Under the pieces are notes generated by a model. It was given only the letters and a program-made list of their open reading frames with translations. It was not told where the DNA came from and searched no databases. A stretch of DNA of 64,000 nucleotides from Adineta vaga (taxonomy: Eukaryota; Rotifera), in NCBI GenBank assembly GCA_021613535.1, contig CP075492.1, positions 13,144,001-13,208,000 of the forward strand, written 5' to 3'. Shown here in pieces: positions 12,864-24,930 of this stretch. Positions within the stretch are counted from its first letter, which is position 1. Every line of letters begins with the position of its first letter. The position numbers were made by a program, and so were the translations under genes.

Positions 12864-12917
12864 TATCGTATGATATATTATCATTTTGTTTCTATCAGTA
12901 TATTTTATCGTACGATA
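12864..12917. repeat. Pair of TATCGTAYGATA palindromes
   Basis: TATCGTATGATA at 12864-12875 and TATCGTACGATA at 12906-12917 are 42 bp apart. The second is a perfect 12-bp palindrome and the first differs by one base. They could be a dimeric protein-binding site upstream of the chitin-binding gene, but this is only a pattern. Confidence 0.5.
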
Positions 12918-13718
12918 CAGTGGTATAGATGTCTATTTCAGTTGTCTTCCGAGAATTTCTACTGATCTTTTCTCAAATGATCTACATAGTCTTTTTGACA
13001 AATTTTAAAAACTAGAAAATAATTTTGCAGTTATTTTATCTTAATCGTACATAGAGAGAAGTTAACTGGAATGTTTTTATACTATGATCGGTACAGATCG
13101 AATTTATACAGTATCTAATAATATTCCCATAGGTATAGAAGCTGGAATAATATTTGTTGATAATCGACCTAGTTTTATAATATTTCAATTAATGTTGCAT
13201 AAATCTTCTTTTTCTTCTTTTTATTAAAATGAAATTCGTTTTTTCGAATCAATTGATAATATTCTTCTTTAGAGAATTTTCGTTCAAAACTAATAGCCGA
13301 TAATGGACAATTGTATGTTTATATTAGTTTAATCTAATCAAGATAATTCTTAGTTATAATCGTTGAAACTAAAATGACATTATTTTTGAAGTGTAACGTT
13401 CTTTCTCGACTAGATCGAAATGACAAATAATGACTAAAATCATCGTCTATTGTCGACGATTATGTCTTTCCTTTAAATCCCTCGATGATTGTCAAGAAGA
13501 AAGAAAAGAATCTAATATATATATATATAATACACTTACGAAAGAATCGAAATGATAAAGTAATATAATCTTATGTGATATCACTCTCTCTCTCTCTTTG
13601 TCAGCTATCTCTAGGTACATCAGCAGATGAACTATAAATAGTCATCGATTGTAATGATTTCTTTACTATTCGTCTTTCAGAAATCGATAAGAATCAAACG
13701 TTTAACGATATTATTACA

Positions 13719-15676
13719 ATGACTTGGGTATGTTCATCAGTTGATTATTTAATGCTTTTATTTTATTGAAATTTTCTTCCTCTATTTAAATAGATATCAT
13801 TGGTTTGCTTACTCGCTTTGTCGAGTTCAGCTTTTGCTAACTATGGTAAATTTTAAATCGAACAAATTTTTATTCACGAATCGTACAAAAACTTATTTTG
13901 AATTTCAGGCCAATCAAGTGGTTATGGAACAGCATTACCCAAAATGTCTACTCTCTTAAATGTTATGCGTGATAACTCAATTCGACGACCAATTGCTCCA
14001 CATGGATTCGCACATCATCAACACAAATCTCTTGAGCAACCACAGTAAGATTGATCTTCGAATAATAATCTTTTACGTTTTCTATTGATTTTTTAGATAT
14101 GGTCAACAAGAACAACCTAGATCACAATCAAGCTACGGGTAAATATATCAAATGAAAGAAATTTCGTTTTTTTTGAAATGTGATTAATTTTAGTTCATCA
14201 CTCATCTCCATACCAAAAACTTTACCAAGCCAAGGTTATGGTCAAATTAACCAAGGTTATGGTGCTGCTCCTCGTATGCTTGCTTTCGATCAACCACAAG
14301 AAGTTCAACAAATCCCCATCGTAACTGAAGCTGGTAAGCAAGATTGAGAGATTTACATTTTTACTGTTACACATTATGATTTGAAATCATTTAGACAACC
14401 TTTGCCGTGGTAAAGCTCCAGAAACTATCATTCCATTAGATGAAGGTCGCCGATTTGTTGTCTGTCTTGATGATGGCAAAGGTACTGAACAATTCTGTCC
14501 AAAAGGTCTTTTCTATCAATTATCGACACAACGATGTGAACGCAGTATGTTTTTCTCATCTGATCATTTTATCTTTGATAAATCTCTATATTTTATACAA
14601 TTTAGAATATGGTCCACAAAACTATTGTGCCTCTCAACCATGTCTTAATGGTGGTCAATGTATCCCAACTGATTCAAGCTACCAATGTCAATGTACCGCA
14701 GGTTTCGATGGTCAAACCTGTGAATTAGATGCTCGTATCTGTCAAACTCAATATCCATGCGGACAATCATCGGATGCTCGTTGTCAATCATTCCGTTTAG
14801 GTGCTGCTCTTTCATACATTTGCATCTTTCAAGATGGTTTTGCTTATGGTCTTGGTGCTCAACAAAGTTCGTAATCATATATTAAATTCAATGTGAAAAA
14901 ACAACATACTAATTTTTTCCTTTTTCATTACTTTTAGCTGTTGCCAGTCCATGTCAAGGTGTTGATGGTCCACACGCTTTAGCCGTTAGCGATAAAGGTT
15001 TCATTATGTGTGATGGTGAACGTATGTTTGTTGAATCATGTCCAGGTGGTACAATTTGGGAAGATAGTAGCAAAGCTTGTGTCTGGCCTGATATGCAAGT
15101 CACTGCTCCACAACTCGACCAATCATACTGTATGTCTTCTTCATATTCCTATTTCTTCTACCACAAATCATCCTTTTATCTTTAGCATATGGTTCATACG
15201 GTCAATCTCGTCAACTCATCAAGAAACCATCATACGGTGGCTCATTCGAACAACCAAAAACCCTTCAAGGATACGGTTCATTTGAACAACCAAAAACTCT
15301 TCAAGGATACGGTTCATTCGAACAACCAAAAACCCTTCAAGGATACGGTTCATTTGAACAACCAAAAACTCTTCAAGGATACGGTTCACAAATCCTCTCT
15401 CGACCAATTTTTGAACAACCAAAATTCAATCAAGGATACGGTTCACAAATTCTTCCTCGACCAGTTCCCGAACAACCAAGATTCAATCAAGGATACGGTT
15501 CACAAATCCCTATTCAACCAGTTCCCGAACAACCAAAATTCAATCAAGCATATGGTTCACAAATCACCATCCAACCACTTCCTGAACAACCAAAACTCAC
15601 TCAAGGATATGGTTCACAAATCGACATCCAACCACTTCCTGAACAACCAAAACTTGTTCAATCAGCAGGTTATTAA
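13719..15676 (+). CDS. Secreted chitin-binding (peritrophin-type) and EGF protein with a repetitive tail
   Basis: Nine exons: 13719-13727, 13794-13845, 13909-14044, 14097-14138, 14194-14333, 14395-14544, 14606-14866, 14938-15129, 15186-15676. They sum to 1473 bp (490 residues). The N-terminus MTWISLVCLLALSSSAFA is a signal peptide, and the first exon is only 9 bp. A Gln/Gly/Tyr-rich segment follows. Then comes a type-2 chitin-binding domain (six-Cys type, starting LCRGKAPE and ending RCER). An EGF module (NYCASQPCLNGGQC to CTAGFDGQTCE) and a further Cys-rich EGF-like piece come next, then a second chitin-binding domain (SPCQGVDG to SSKACVW). The C-terminal third is four copies of SFEQPKTLQGYG and about five copies of a 19-residue version ending EQPKFNQGYG. 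The layout suggests a structural protein of a chitinous matrix (jaw, cuticle or egg shell). The tissue is a guess. Confidence 0.88.
15242..15673 (+). repeat. In-frame tandem repeats, 4 x 36 bp then 5 x 57 bp
   Basis: Units of 36 bp occupy 15242-15385 and are almost identical. The 57-bp units from 15386 share the EQPK...QGYGS core but carry an extra SQI..RP segment, and they diverge more. The last unit is degenerate and runs into the stop codon. The gradient from identical to diverged units suggests recent expansion at the 5' side of the array. Confidence 0.9.
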
Positions 15677-16742
15677 ATCAACTATACAATCAGCTCTTAG
15701 AATTGAATCATTTGTAAAATGATTTGAGTTCTTTTTTCTGATGCATCGTTTGTTTTAAACAGCTAGCTATGCTTTTAATTCTCTTTTTTTCTTATTGCGA
15801 CTTTCTTGTAATATCGTTTTTCGTTTTCTGGGACTTATTCTCTTGTTTAACTTTTTAACAAGTAATACATTCCGGTTTAAACAAATCGTTCTGTTAACTT
15901 TTATCCATAACACAAACAAAAATCAGAAAAACACAATATACTTACATAGACGATAAAATACTTTATCAAATATAAGAAATTTATCTAAATAATTTTCTCC
16001 ATCTCTTTACACATCTTAGAATAGATTTTTCAACAGAAATATTAGCACATCATTATTTACTATTACTATATAGAAGAAAAGATTTATTGCTTTTCAAACA
16101 ACACTGGGAGTATGAGTGGGAGTACCGTTGTTATCGATACAAGTCAATAAACATCGGATGTTTCTTCTTGAATAGACAATCAAAGGAAATTGTTTCTTTT
16201 AGAATTGATATACTTCACTTTCATGAAAGAAATAAAATAATAATAAAACTAACATGTATATAAGAATCACTTTTCATATGAAAACTTCTTCAATAAATGA
16301 AATTAATATTTATTTCAATAATCTTGTTTTTTCGACTACAACTAATCTAATATGACATGAATATAATAAAAAAAATTGTTCATTTTATTCTTGCAGATGA
16401 TAAGTGCTGCCATCTGTTTAACAAAACAATTGTTTGTATTTATTTTCTATTGCAGAAAAAAACGAGAAAGATCAATTGACATCGTGATTTGTTTATTTTT
16501 TACATGAAAAATAAGGTAGAAATGAATGAAGCAAATCTTGATGGATAAGTTTTAAACGAATAAAATATTATTATTTTTCTCTCTCTATCTCTCTCTTTTC
16601 ATTCAGCTTTCAATGATTAAGTTAGCTATGTGAGGGGGCTACTAGTTTTGTTTCTTGTTATTCAGTAGATCTCACGTGTATTTAATTATTTTTTCCATAT
16701 CTTCGATTCTATTTATTAGATTAAACCATATTTCAATTGAGA
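15677..16742. other. Intergenic, about 1.07 kb
   Basis: AT-rich sequence between two + strand genes, with a CT run near 16577-16598. No coding or RNA feature recognised. Confidence 0.5.
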
Positions 16743-19057
16743 ATGATGTTAACACGATATGCATATAACAATGCAGCTCTTCGTTGTGTTACATTTTCAT
16801 TACATATGCTCAAGCGACCTTCATCTTTAAGCTATCAAGCTGTTTCCTATATTCATTCGTTTGATAAACATACAGCTCATGTTCCGATTGCATCAAGAAA
16901 TGATTCCATATTGGTAATTGAATCGTATATTTTTCAATAAAAATGATCTCATTTATTGATCTCTAGCATTTTGGTTCTCGTCCATTTTCGTTATCAATCT
17001 CTCGTTTATCATCCGTTGTTCAATTTAAATTAGCTGATATCGGTGAAGGTATACGTGAAGTTGAAGTTAAAGAATGGTTAGTTGTTTCTTTGAACAAACG
17101 AGCTTTTCTTTTCTGACATAAATAAATAAATTTTCAGGTATGTTAAAGTCGGTGACCAAGTGAAACAATTTGATAAGATCTGCGAAGTTCAATCCGACAA
17201 AGCCAATGTAACCATAACATCACGTTACGATGGAACTATAGTTAAACTTCATTATAATGTCAATGAAACAGCTATAGTTGGTGAGCCACTTGTGGATATT
17301 AGAGTAGAACATGGTGTAGATATTCCAGCAACAAAAGGTAAATAAAGAGTAAAATTATATGAAACAAAAAAGAATCTTATATGTTTATAGCTGCACCTAT
17401 AATTTCGGAAGACTCGGTGAAAAATGAAACCGCAGATAAAAATTCATTATCAAATCTTTTAGCGACACCAGCTGTTCGAAGAATGGCAAAAGATTTACAA
17501 GTAAAACAATACTTGAATACCTTTATCTATTCGCTTATCTAACGAGAATTCTTTTCGACAACCTTCTAGATCTCATTGAACGACGTTCAAGGTTCAGGAA
17601 AAGATGGAAGAATACTAAAAGAAGATTTATTAAATCATAAATCGGAGGCATCTAAACCTCCTCCAACAAGTTTGTGTTCTTTTTTTTCCTTCTTCTCTAG
17701 AATGCAAATAAAAAATCGAGTTTTTCTTTACTTTTAGAAGCATCTCCACCATCACCTGCTTCTGTTAAACAAGCACCATCACTAAAACCTCGTCCAACGA
17801 CAACAACAGTTGCTGATCGTAATGAACCAATCAAAGGTATTCGTAAGGCGATGGTTAAAACTATGACTCAAGCAAATGCCGTACCTCATTTTACTTATTG
17901 TGATGAATATGATATGTCACAATTGGTTAAATTACGAAAACAATTAAAAAAACAAAATAAAGATATTAAAATGTCTTATTTACCATTTATTATTAAAGCA
18001 TGTTCACAAGCTTTAACGAATCATCCAATATTAAATGCATATGTCGATGCTAAATGTGAAAATATTACTTATAAAGTTTGTTTTTTCTCTCACTTTAAAT
18101 AATATCACATTAGATATATGTATATATGCATTTTTAAGGGTTCACATAATATTGGTATTGCTATGGATACAAAAGATGGTTTATTGGTGCCAAATATAAA
18201 AAATGTTCAACAATTAACAATCAATCAAATTGCAAGTGAACTTAGTCGACTTCAACAATTGGGAAAAGCAGGAAAATTATCAACAGATGATCTGACAGGA
18301 GGAACGTTTTCATTATCAAACATCGGAGCTGTACGTAAGATTTCGTTATTCTTTCTTTTTTGAGCGAATGTAAAATAAGATTGTTCTCACTCGATATTAT
18401 CGAATACAGTGTAAGTCATTGATGTGTCTATAAAAACATAAGAATTCGTATTAAAATTGCTGCATCATTCAACGAGTGACTTTAATACGACCTACCTTCA
18501 AAAGTCTTACTTGATAAACTCGTCTGAACAATCTTTTTTTCTCGAAACTTTCTGGTTAGATGATTCTATTCATTATTTCCAGTAATACGTTGAATCGAAA
18601 CAAAGCAACTTTTATATTATTATTTGGTTAATCGTTTTATAGATAACCTTGTAAAAATTTGACTCATATAGTTATAGTTAAGTTGAAAATCATTATTTCA
18701 ATGAATTTTATATTCAATAGATTGGTGGTACTTATGCAGTGCCTGTTCTTCTCTTGCCTGAAGTTGCTATTGGTGCACTTGGAAAAATAGTGGTAAGATA
18801 ATGTTTGTTGTCATTAATTGATAAAAATGAAATTTGATTTCTTTCTATAGCGACGAATAGTTCCAGATGAAGAAGACGATGGTGATAGTTCTTCATCGAG
18901 TGATGATGAAGAATGTTGCGCATATAGCATTCGTTCAATGATGTCCGTTAGTTGGTCAGCTGATCATCGTGTTGTTGACGGTGCTACAATGGCTCGATTT
19001 TCTAATGAACTAAAATATTTACTTGAAAATCCACTCCAACTTCTTATTAACCAATAA
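16743..19057 (+). CDS. DBT: Lipoamide acyltransferase E2 of the branched-chain 2-oxoacid dehydrogenase complex
   Basis: Mitochondrial E2 core that transfers branched-chain acyl groups from lipoyl-lysine to CoA in Val, Leu and Ile breakdown. Nine exons: 16743-16913, 16967-17076, 17138-17337, 17391-17500, 17570-17669, 17738-18075, 18139-18330, 18721-18792, 18851-19057. They sum to 1500 bp (499 residues). The order is: Arg-rich presequence; lipoyl domain ([18 protein letters not shown], lipoylated Lys in QSDKANV); subunit-binding domain ([12 protein letters not shown] to GRILKEDLL); catalytic domain with [25 protein letters not shown] and active-site [12 protein letters not shown]. Just before that motif there is an unusual acidic insert, [17 protein letters not shown]. 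The start is ATG 16743, with another ATG directly after it. The intron 18331-18720 (390 bp) is the longest and appears empty. GAK starts 145 bp downstream. Confidence 0.95.
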
Positions 19058-19202
19058 CACCAGCATTTTTGTTTTCACTTCTTTTTTCGAACAGTGATTT
19101 GTTCTTCATACAGATGCATCCCTCGTATATTTTGTTGCCAAAAACAACCTATGTTTTGTCGATTTTTAGATAAATTTAATTTGATAGACAGAAAATTTTG
19201 AA

Positions 19203-22200
19203 ATGGTCGATATATTTAAATCGGCCATTGATGCAGCATTTGGTGCTGGATCAAGTGCTCGCATTACAAATAATATCGGACTAGGTACTAGTTCCTCTGC
19301 ATCAGGAAATGCCGGTATTAGAAGTGATTTTACTGGACAAATTCTTGATGTAGGAAACATTCGATTACGAGTTGGAAACCAAATTGCAGAAGGTAATTGA
19401 CAAGATTTTTCTTTCTGTTGTTACATAGACATTGCAATCGATTGAATTGATATTTCAGGTGGTTACGCACTGGTATTTATTGCTTATGATGTTAAAACAA
19501 ATAAAGAATATGCCTTAAAAGTAAGTGAAATCAATTTCAAACGTGTTAAAGACTAACAATGAATATTTCTCTCATTCTCTTTCAGAGATTATTTGCTGCA
19601 GATGATAGTGCTAAGAAAGCTATTGCTCAGGAAATATCATTCTTGGTAAGTGTTTTTAATCGATTTCATCTCATTTGAATTGTTTGTTTTTTTTTTAGCA
19701 AAAACTTAATGGACATGCACATATTGTTCCATATATTGCAGCAGCATCAAATCAAGATGCTACATTACGTCGTACGGAATATTTATTAGTTACGGAATAT
19801 TGTTCTGGTGGACGATTGTATGAACGAGTTGTTCATCGGTCGAAATCATTAGAAGTTGAACAAGTAATTCAAATTTTTTATCAAATTTGTCGCGCTGTTA
19901 AACATATGCATGAACAAGAACCTCCAATAATTCATCGAGATTTAAAAGTGGAAAATTGTCTATTAACATCAGCAGGTTATATACAATTGTGTGATTTTGG
20001 TTCAGCAACAACCAAAGTTTATCTACCAGATGAAACATGGACAGTGAAAAAACGCGATTATGTTGAAGATGAAATGACTAAAGTTACAACACCAATGTAC
20101 AGAGCACCGGAAATGTTGGATACTTATAGTAATTATCCTATTAATGAACAAGTGGATATATGGGTAATAAAAAACAAAATAGACATTTTCAATTGATTGT
20201 TTTTTTTATGAATATCGTTTTAGGCGCTGGGTTGTCTTTTGTATTATTTATGTTTTATTAATCATCCATTTGAGGATTCAGCAAAATTAAGAATTCTTAA
20301 TGCTAAATATACAATACCTGCTAATAATACAAGATATACCGTACTTCATGATCTTATACGTAAGTATCAACAAGAATATAATCATTGAATCTAGAAAGTA
20401 GCTTATGTTTTTATTCTTTCGAGAATTAAGTGAGAAGGAAAGCCGGAGATGGATTATTTTCTCTCGGGATATTTCTTGACTTTCAATGGAATACGATCGT
20501 AGATGAATATGAGTGGTTTTCGATCAAGTCAATCTGTTTATTTAGATACATTATTACAAATTGATCCACGTCAACGTCCAACAATTCATACACTTGTAGA
20601 AAATATTGAAGATATAGCGATTGGAAATGATGTCGGTCTCAATGAGCCACTTCTTTTTCTTTTCAATCCTAATGAAACAATGTCCCCAACAAACACGATG
20701 CCTTCTGCTGCCAGCGCTAGTGCTGGCAGTGTAAACCTTCCACCAAGTAAGAACCAGGAGATTTTCTCGGCTAAAATATTGGAATTTATTATGATTTAGA
20801 TCCACCAAGAGCACTAGGTGCTGCAAGTAATTCATCATTTGGAGCCGGTGTGAGCAATTACATTCCATCATCAATCAAAGGTTTAAATACGTCTGGAAAG
20901 TCATGGATGAAAAATATTTTGGATACATCTACTAAAGTCATCAATGAAGGTGTTCAACAAGTTAAACAGTAAGAAAGTTTCCTTCAATGTTCATTGCTTT
21001 GATTATTTTTTTTTCAATAGAACTTTGGCTACTAATGTTCCAACAAATTCAACAGCTGCAAATTCAGCAGGTTCTAGTCAACAACATCATTTCGAAGTTG
21101 ATATGAGTTATATTTCATCGAAATTCATAGGTAATATGCTCATTTTGTTTCGAATGATAACATAAATTTCCTATTTTCTTCTTAGTCATGGCAACACCAC
21201 GTGATAATCCATCGGAATTAGCTGGCCGTCAATCTGCAGAATTAATTCGAGATCTACTTGATACAAAACATTCACAATCTTATATGTTATTCTCACTAGA
21301 TCAACCACATCGTAATCATCCAAGCTATCGAAAAGAAATATTTCATAATCGAGTTTGTTATTTAAATTTTAACTTCAATAAACATTGTTTATCTTCTGAT
21401 TTAGGTGATTGATTTACCGTTAGGTGATGAAAAAAGTTCACCACGTTTAGTTGATCTTTTATGTTTCTGTCAAAAGATAAGTTCATTTTTACTTGAATCA
21501 CCATCCAATACAGCTGTACTTCATTGTCATGTAAGAATTTGTTTTTGATGATTTTAACAAGGAGAAAAAACCCTTTTTCTTTTATATAGGATGGAAGAAA
21601 TCAAGTAGCCTTTGCCGCTTGTGCTTTAATTGCTTATCATGGACTTTTCCAACAAGTTGATCATATCGTTCGATATTATGAATCGCGCCGTTGTGCACAT
21701 CCAATGTTAACACTATCGCAAAAAAGGTTTTTCGTTTGAATGAAATTGTTCATAGCAATAAAAGGTTTTTTCTCTCTCTCTCTTGAATAGATACATTCAA
21801 TATATTTGCGATTTAGCATGTGACACAATTGAAAGACCACATTTTAATGAATTAATACTTAAATCGATCAATTTATCCCCTGTACCTTTATTTAATCGAG
21901 AAAGGTTTGAATTTAAAAAATTGAATCCCATGAATTTTATTGAATAATTATAGAAATGGTTGTCGACCATTTGTCGATGTTTTTAATCAAGATAATAAAA
22001 AGATCTTTTCGACATATCAAGATCCGAATAAACTTCGGTAAGACAGCTTGTTTTTCTTTTTTCACATCTGAATTTTATATCTATGAAAAAAAATATTTTC
22101 GAAGATTATTTACTGCCATGGATGGTGTTTGTCTCCTTCCAATTAATATTCCATTCAACGGTGATCTTACAATTCATGTTTCACATGCTCCTGTTGGCTT

Positions 22201-23570
22201 GTCCTTACAAGCACACGTATGTTATCAATTACAACAATAGTTCAAACAGAATATAAACTATTTTCTTTAGGGTGGTGGCATTCGTATATGTGAATTAGCA
22301 ATAAATTCAAATTTTTGTTCATTAAATCATTCCGAATTATCTTATTCACGGTAAAAAAGTAGTAAAAATACTTTTCTTCGCATAACTTAGTTTCTTTAAG
22401 ATATGAATTGGATGGTATTGAACATACAGAAAAATATCCTCCATCATTTCGTGTTACACTTGATACAACACCATCAAAACGAATGACATCAAATGATCAA
22501 GAAACGATTTCTAAACAATTGGACAGTACAATGAAAAAACCGCAATGTTTATTTAAAGATGAAATAGAATTTCGACAGACGATTGAAGAATACGGTAAAT
22601 ATTGATGATATTCTCTTTTTTTCTTTCTCCACAGTAAGGTCATTTTTAATCCATTAGAAAAACGATTTAATATTTATAGTGGTAAGAATTTTCTGTTGTA
22701 CGGATTATTAGTTAATTTTGTCGTCATAGTTCAAGATATATTTCGAATCAATCGAATTTTTCTTTTTCTTCTGCATAGGTGATGGTTATCAATATCATGG
22801 AAATTTTAAAATTGAATCTCCTTCACTTAATCATTCGACTAAACTTACTGTTGATCAGCCGCCTGTAAATGTTAGCAATCCATCTTCACCTCAAATAAAT
22901 CGTCGAGCATCTCCATCACCACAAGCAATATTTCAAAATCCATTTCAAGAACAATCGGCTGAAACAAAGGCTACATTTTTCCAAGAAGAACCACAAATTA
23001 ATGATGAAGTCGCCGTCGGTACTTTACTGGATATTACTGGTGATGATTCACAAGTTTTTCAAAGTCGATCAACGGTATTAACAAATACACAAAATGATTT
23101 ATTTGATTTACATATTGATACTCAAACAACGTTTTCTGCTCCAACGCAACCGTTTAAAACAAATGATTTACTTGGTGTTGATTTCAATTCAATGCCATTA
23201 GATAAACCAATATTACATCGAAATGCATCTGAAACCGTTTTACCACCACCTATGCAAGCAACAATTCTTCAACCAGAAACAAAATCAACATCAACGTCAA
23301 ATCAAAACATTAATCGGTTAGATCCATTTAAAGCTTTATTTGCATCATCGTCAGTATCAACAACACAGAAAACATCGAGTAATGAGAGTCTTGCTGCTAA
23401 GCATGCTGCAGGTAAGAATACAGAAATTGTTTTTCTTTTCCTTTTTGATAGATGTCGCACATATACATCTTATACAAGCGTTCATTCACCGTTCTTTTTC
23501 TCTTTCTGTGGTTTCAATATATAAGGAAATGCACACGATTGAATGTCGCCCACTTCGGTGGTGCATATAA

Positions 23571-23602
<32 letters not shown>

Positions 23603-24441
23603 GGCCCCTGCGCAAGGATGACACGCAAAATCGTGAAGCGTTCCATATTTTTTTTTCATCTTTATTTTTTTACTTTAGCTGCAGCTAAATTACCAAGTAC
23701 ACCACCTACATCAACAACATCAATTCCAAATTATAACATTAATATAGGAAATAAACCTAATCCATTGCCAGTACAACAACCACGCCCACAGGCTCCTCAA
23801 CAACAACAACAATCCAGTAAGAATCTTCGAAAATATGAATCTTAATTGTATTGTTTTTCTCTCTCCATTAAAGATCCAACTAAGCCAACTCCAACTCAAG
23901 CTCGTCCCCAAGCAACTAAAATCGATTTCGATACATTGGTTCAACAACAAGCTGGAATGTCTGATTTTGGTTCAAAAGCACGGCAAGGTACAGCACCTAT
24001 TGGTGATAAACGTAAAGCCGAATTAGCTAAAGATGTGGATCCAACTGTGCTTAGAGTACGTTTGAAATTGTTGTTCACTTCTTGTATTTTTTTTTCAAAA
24101 AACAATTTCAATAGGTTCGAGAATGGACTGAAGGAAAAAAGAGAAATATTCGAGCATTATTATGTTCATTAACAACAGTCACATGGCCTGAATGTACTTG
24201 GGGTGGATGTCAAATGCATGATTTGCTGACACCTGATCAAGTAAAAAAGGCTTATCGAAAAGCTGTACTTCACATTCATCCGGATAAAGTACGAAATTGA
24301 TTATTGATTTATTATCAATGAAATAACTCGTTTTTTTTTTCTCTCTCTTAGCTTCGTGGTGACCCGAATGAAATATTAGCAAAATTAATTTTCGTTGAAC
24401 TCAATGAAGCTTGGTCTCAATTTGAACAGGAATCCAATTAA
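19203..24441 (+). CDS. GAK: Cyclin-G-associated kinase / auxilin
   Basis: Ark-family kinase fused to auxilin. It phosphorylates AP adaptors and recruits Hsc70 to uncoat clathrin vesicles. About 21 exons; firm ones include 19203-19392, 19459-19520, 19586-19645, 19699-20163, 21186-21352, 21590-21726, 22779-23411, 23874-24055, 24115-24288 and 24352-24441. The model gives about 1215 codons. Domains in order: Ser/Thr kinase (G-loop AEGGYALVF, YALKR, catalytic [20 protein letters not shown]); PTEN-like phosphatase domain ([11 protein letters not shown]-loop-like VLHCHDGRNQ, then RYIQYICD) and its C2 part ([10 protein letters not shown]); a long linker with DPF/NPF-type motifs; and a C-terminal J domain with HPDK at 24278-24289 and a [11 protein letters not shown] lead-in. 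The splice around 20363-20528 is uncertain. A candidate exon at 22635-22681 breaks frame by one base. A U6 gene sits in intron 23412-23678. Confidence 0.94.
23486..23524 (+). promoter_or_regulatory. Pol III type-3 promoter elements of the U6 gene
   Basis: A TATA element, TATATAA at 23518-23524, lies about 27 bp upstream of the U6 start. TCACCGTTCTT at 23486-23496, about 59 bp upstream, resembles the proximal sequence element of metazoan U6 genes (which begins with a CACCGT-like core). Spacing of both elements matches animal U6 promoters. The PSE match is by eye. Confidence 0.6.
23545..23651 (+). ncRNA. U6: U6 spliceosomal snRNA, inside a GAK intron
   Basis: Contains the near-invariant U6 sequence: 5' hairpin around TTCGG, then AAAATTGGAACGATACAGAG, the ACAGAG box, AGATTAGCATGG, CCCCTGCGCAAGGATGACAC and GTGAAGCGTTCCATATTT. 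A run of nine T (23648-23656) ends it, as expected for RNA polymerase III. The 5' stem differs from the human sequence but is compensated on both sides. It lies in the same orientation as the host gene, between the donor at 23412 and the acceptor at 23677-23678. Exact ends are uncertain by a base or two. Confidence 0.96.
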
Positions 24442-24930
24442 TAAATATAATATATCATTCCTTTGTCTCTTCTTTTATTTTATTTTATTTTCGTTCCTTT
24501 ATTTTATTTTCTACGTTGTACAATTCATAGTGTCACCTTAATTGAAACTAAACAAAAAGAAACAAATTACGCATAAGTATAAGAAATATCTTCTCATTTA
24601 AATTCTCACTATTTTTACCAACTGACTGTGTTCGTTTCTGTATAATTATGTTTTTCCAATGATCTATTTCCTTCACATTTGTGTTATGTATTTCAAAACA
24701 AAAAAGACAATAAATCTAATGATTATCATATTGAATTTAAAATGATTTTATATACATTTCTATAAATGAAGAATCTTTGAAGTTCAAAGCATCTGATAAG
24801 ACGATGTTACTCTTCAAGATAACTCAAATTAAACGAAATTTATATGAATAATACAAAACATTACAAAAGATAAAAAATATGTTTTTCCAGTCAATAGAAT
24901 AAGAGAATGCTTGCTGTTAATTGATTGATC
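24442..24930. other. Convergent intergenic region
   Basis: 3' ends of GAK (+) and the next - strand gene. TTTTA-rich sequence, nothing else seen. Confidence 0.5.

Larger units (their letters stand above)
11619..13718. other. Divergent intergenic region, about 2.1 kb
   Basis: Lies between the channel gene (-) and the chitin-binding gene (+), so it should hold both promoters. It contains a GAC/GAA purine repeat at 11941-11970, an AG run near 12210-12226, a GAT repeat at 12619-12639, and AT-rich and CT runs near 13516-13530 and 13584-13598. Two near-identical 12-bp palindromes occur at 12864-12875 and 12906-12917. No gene seen. Confidence 0.55.

Noticed and set aside
15219-15422. Minus-strand open frame opposite the chitin-binding repeats
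   Set aside because: It is antisense to coding tandem repeats; the repeat unit simply lacks stops in that frame.
15242-15673. CRISPR-like array of direct repeats
   Set aside because: The repeats are in-frame codons of a spliced animal gene without unique spacers.
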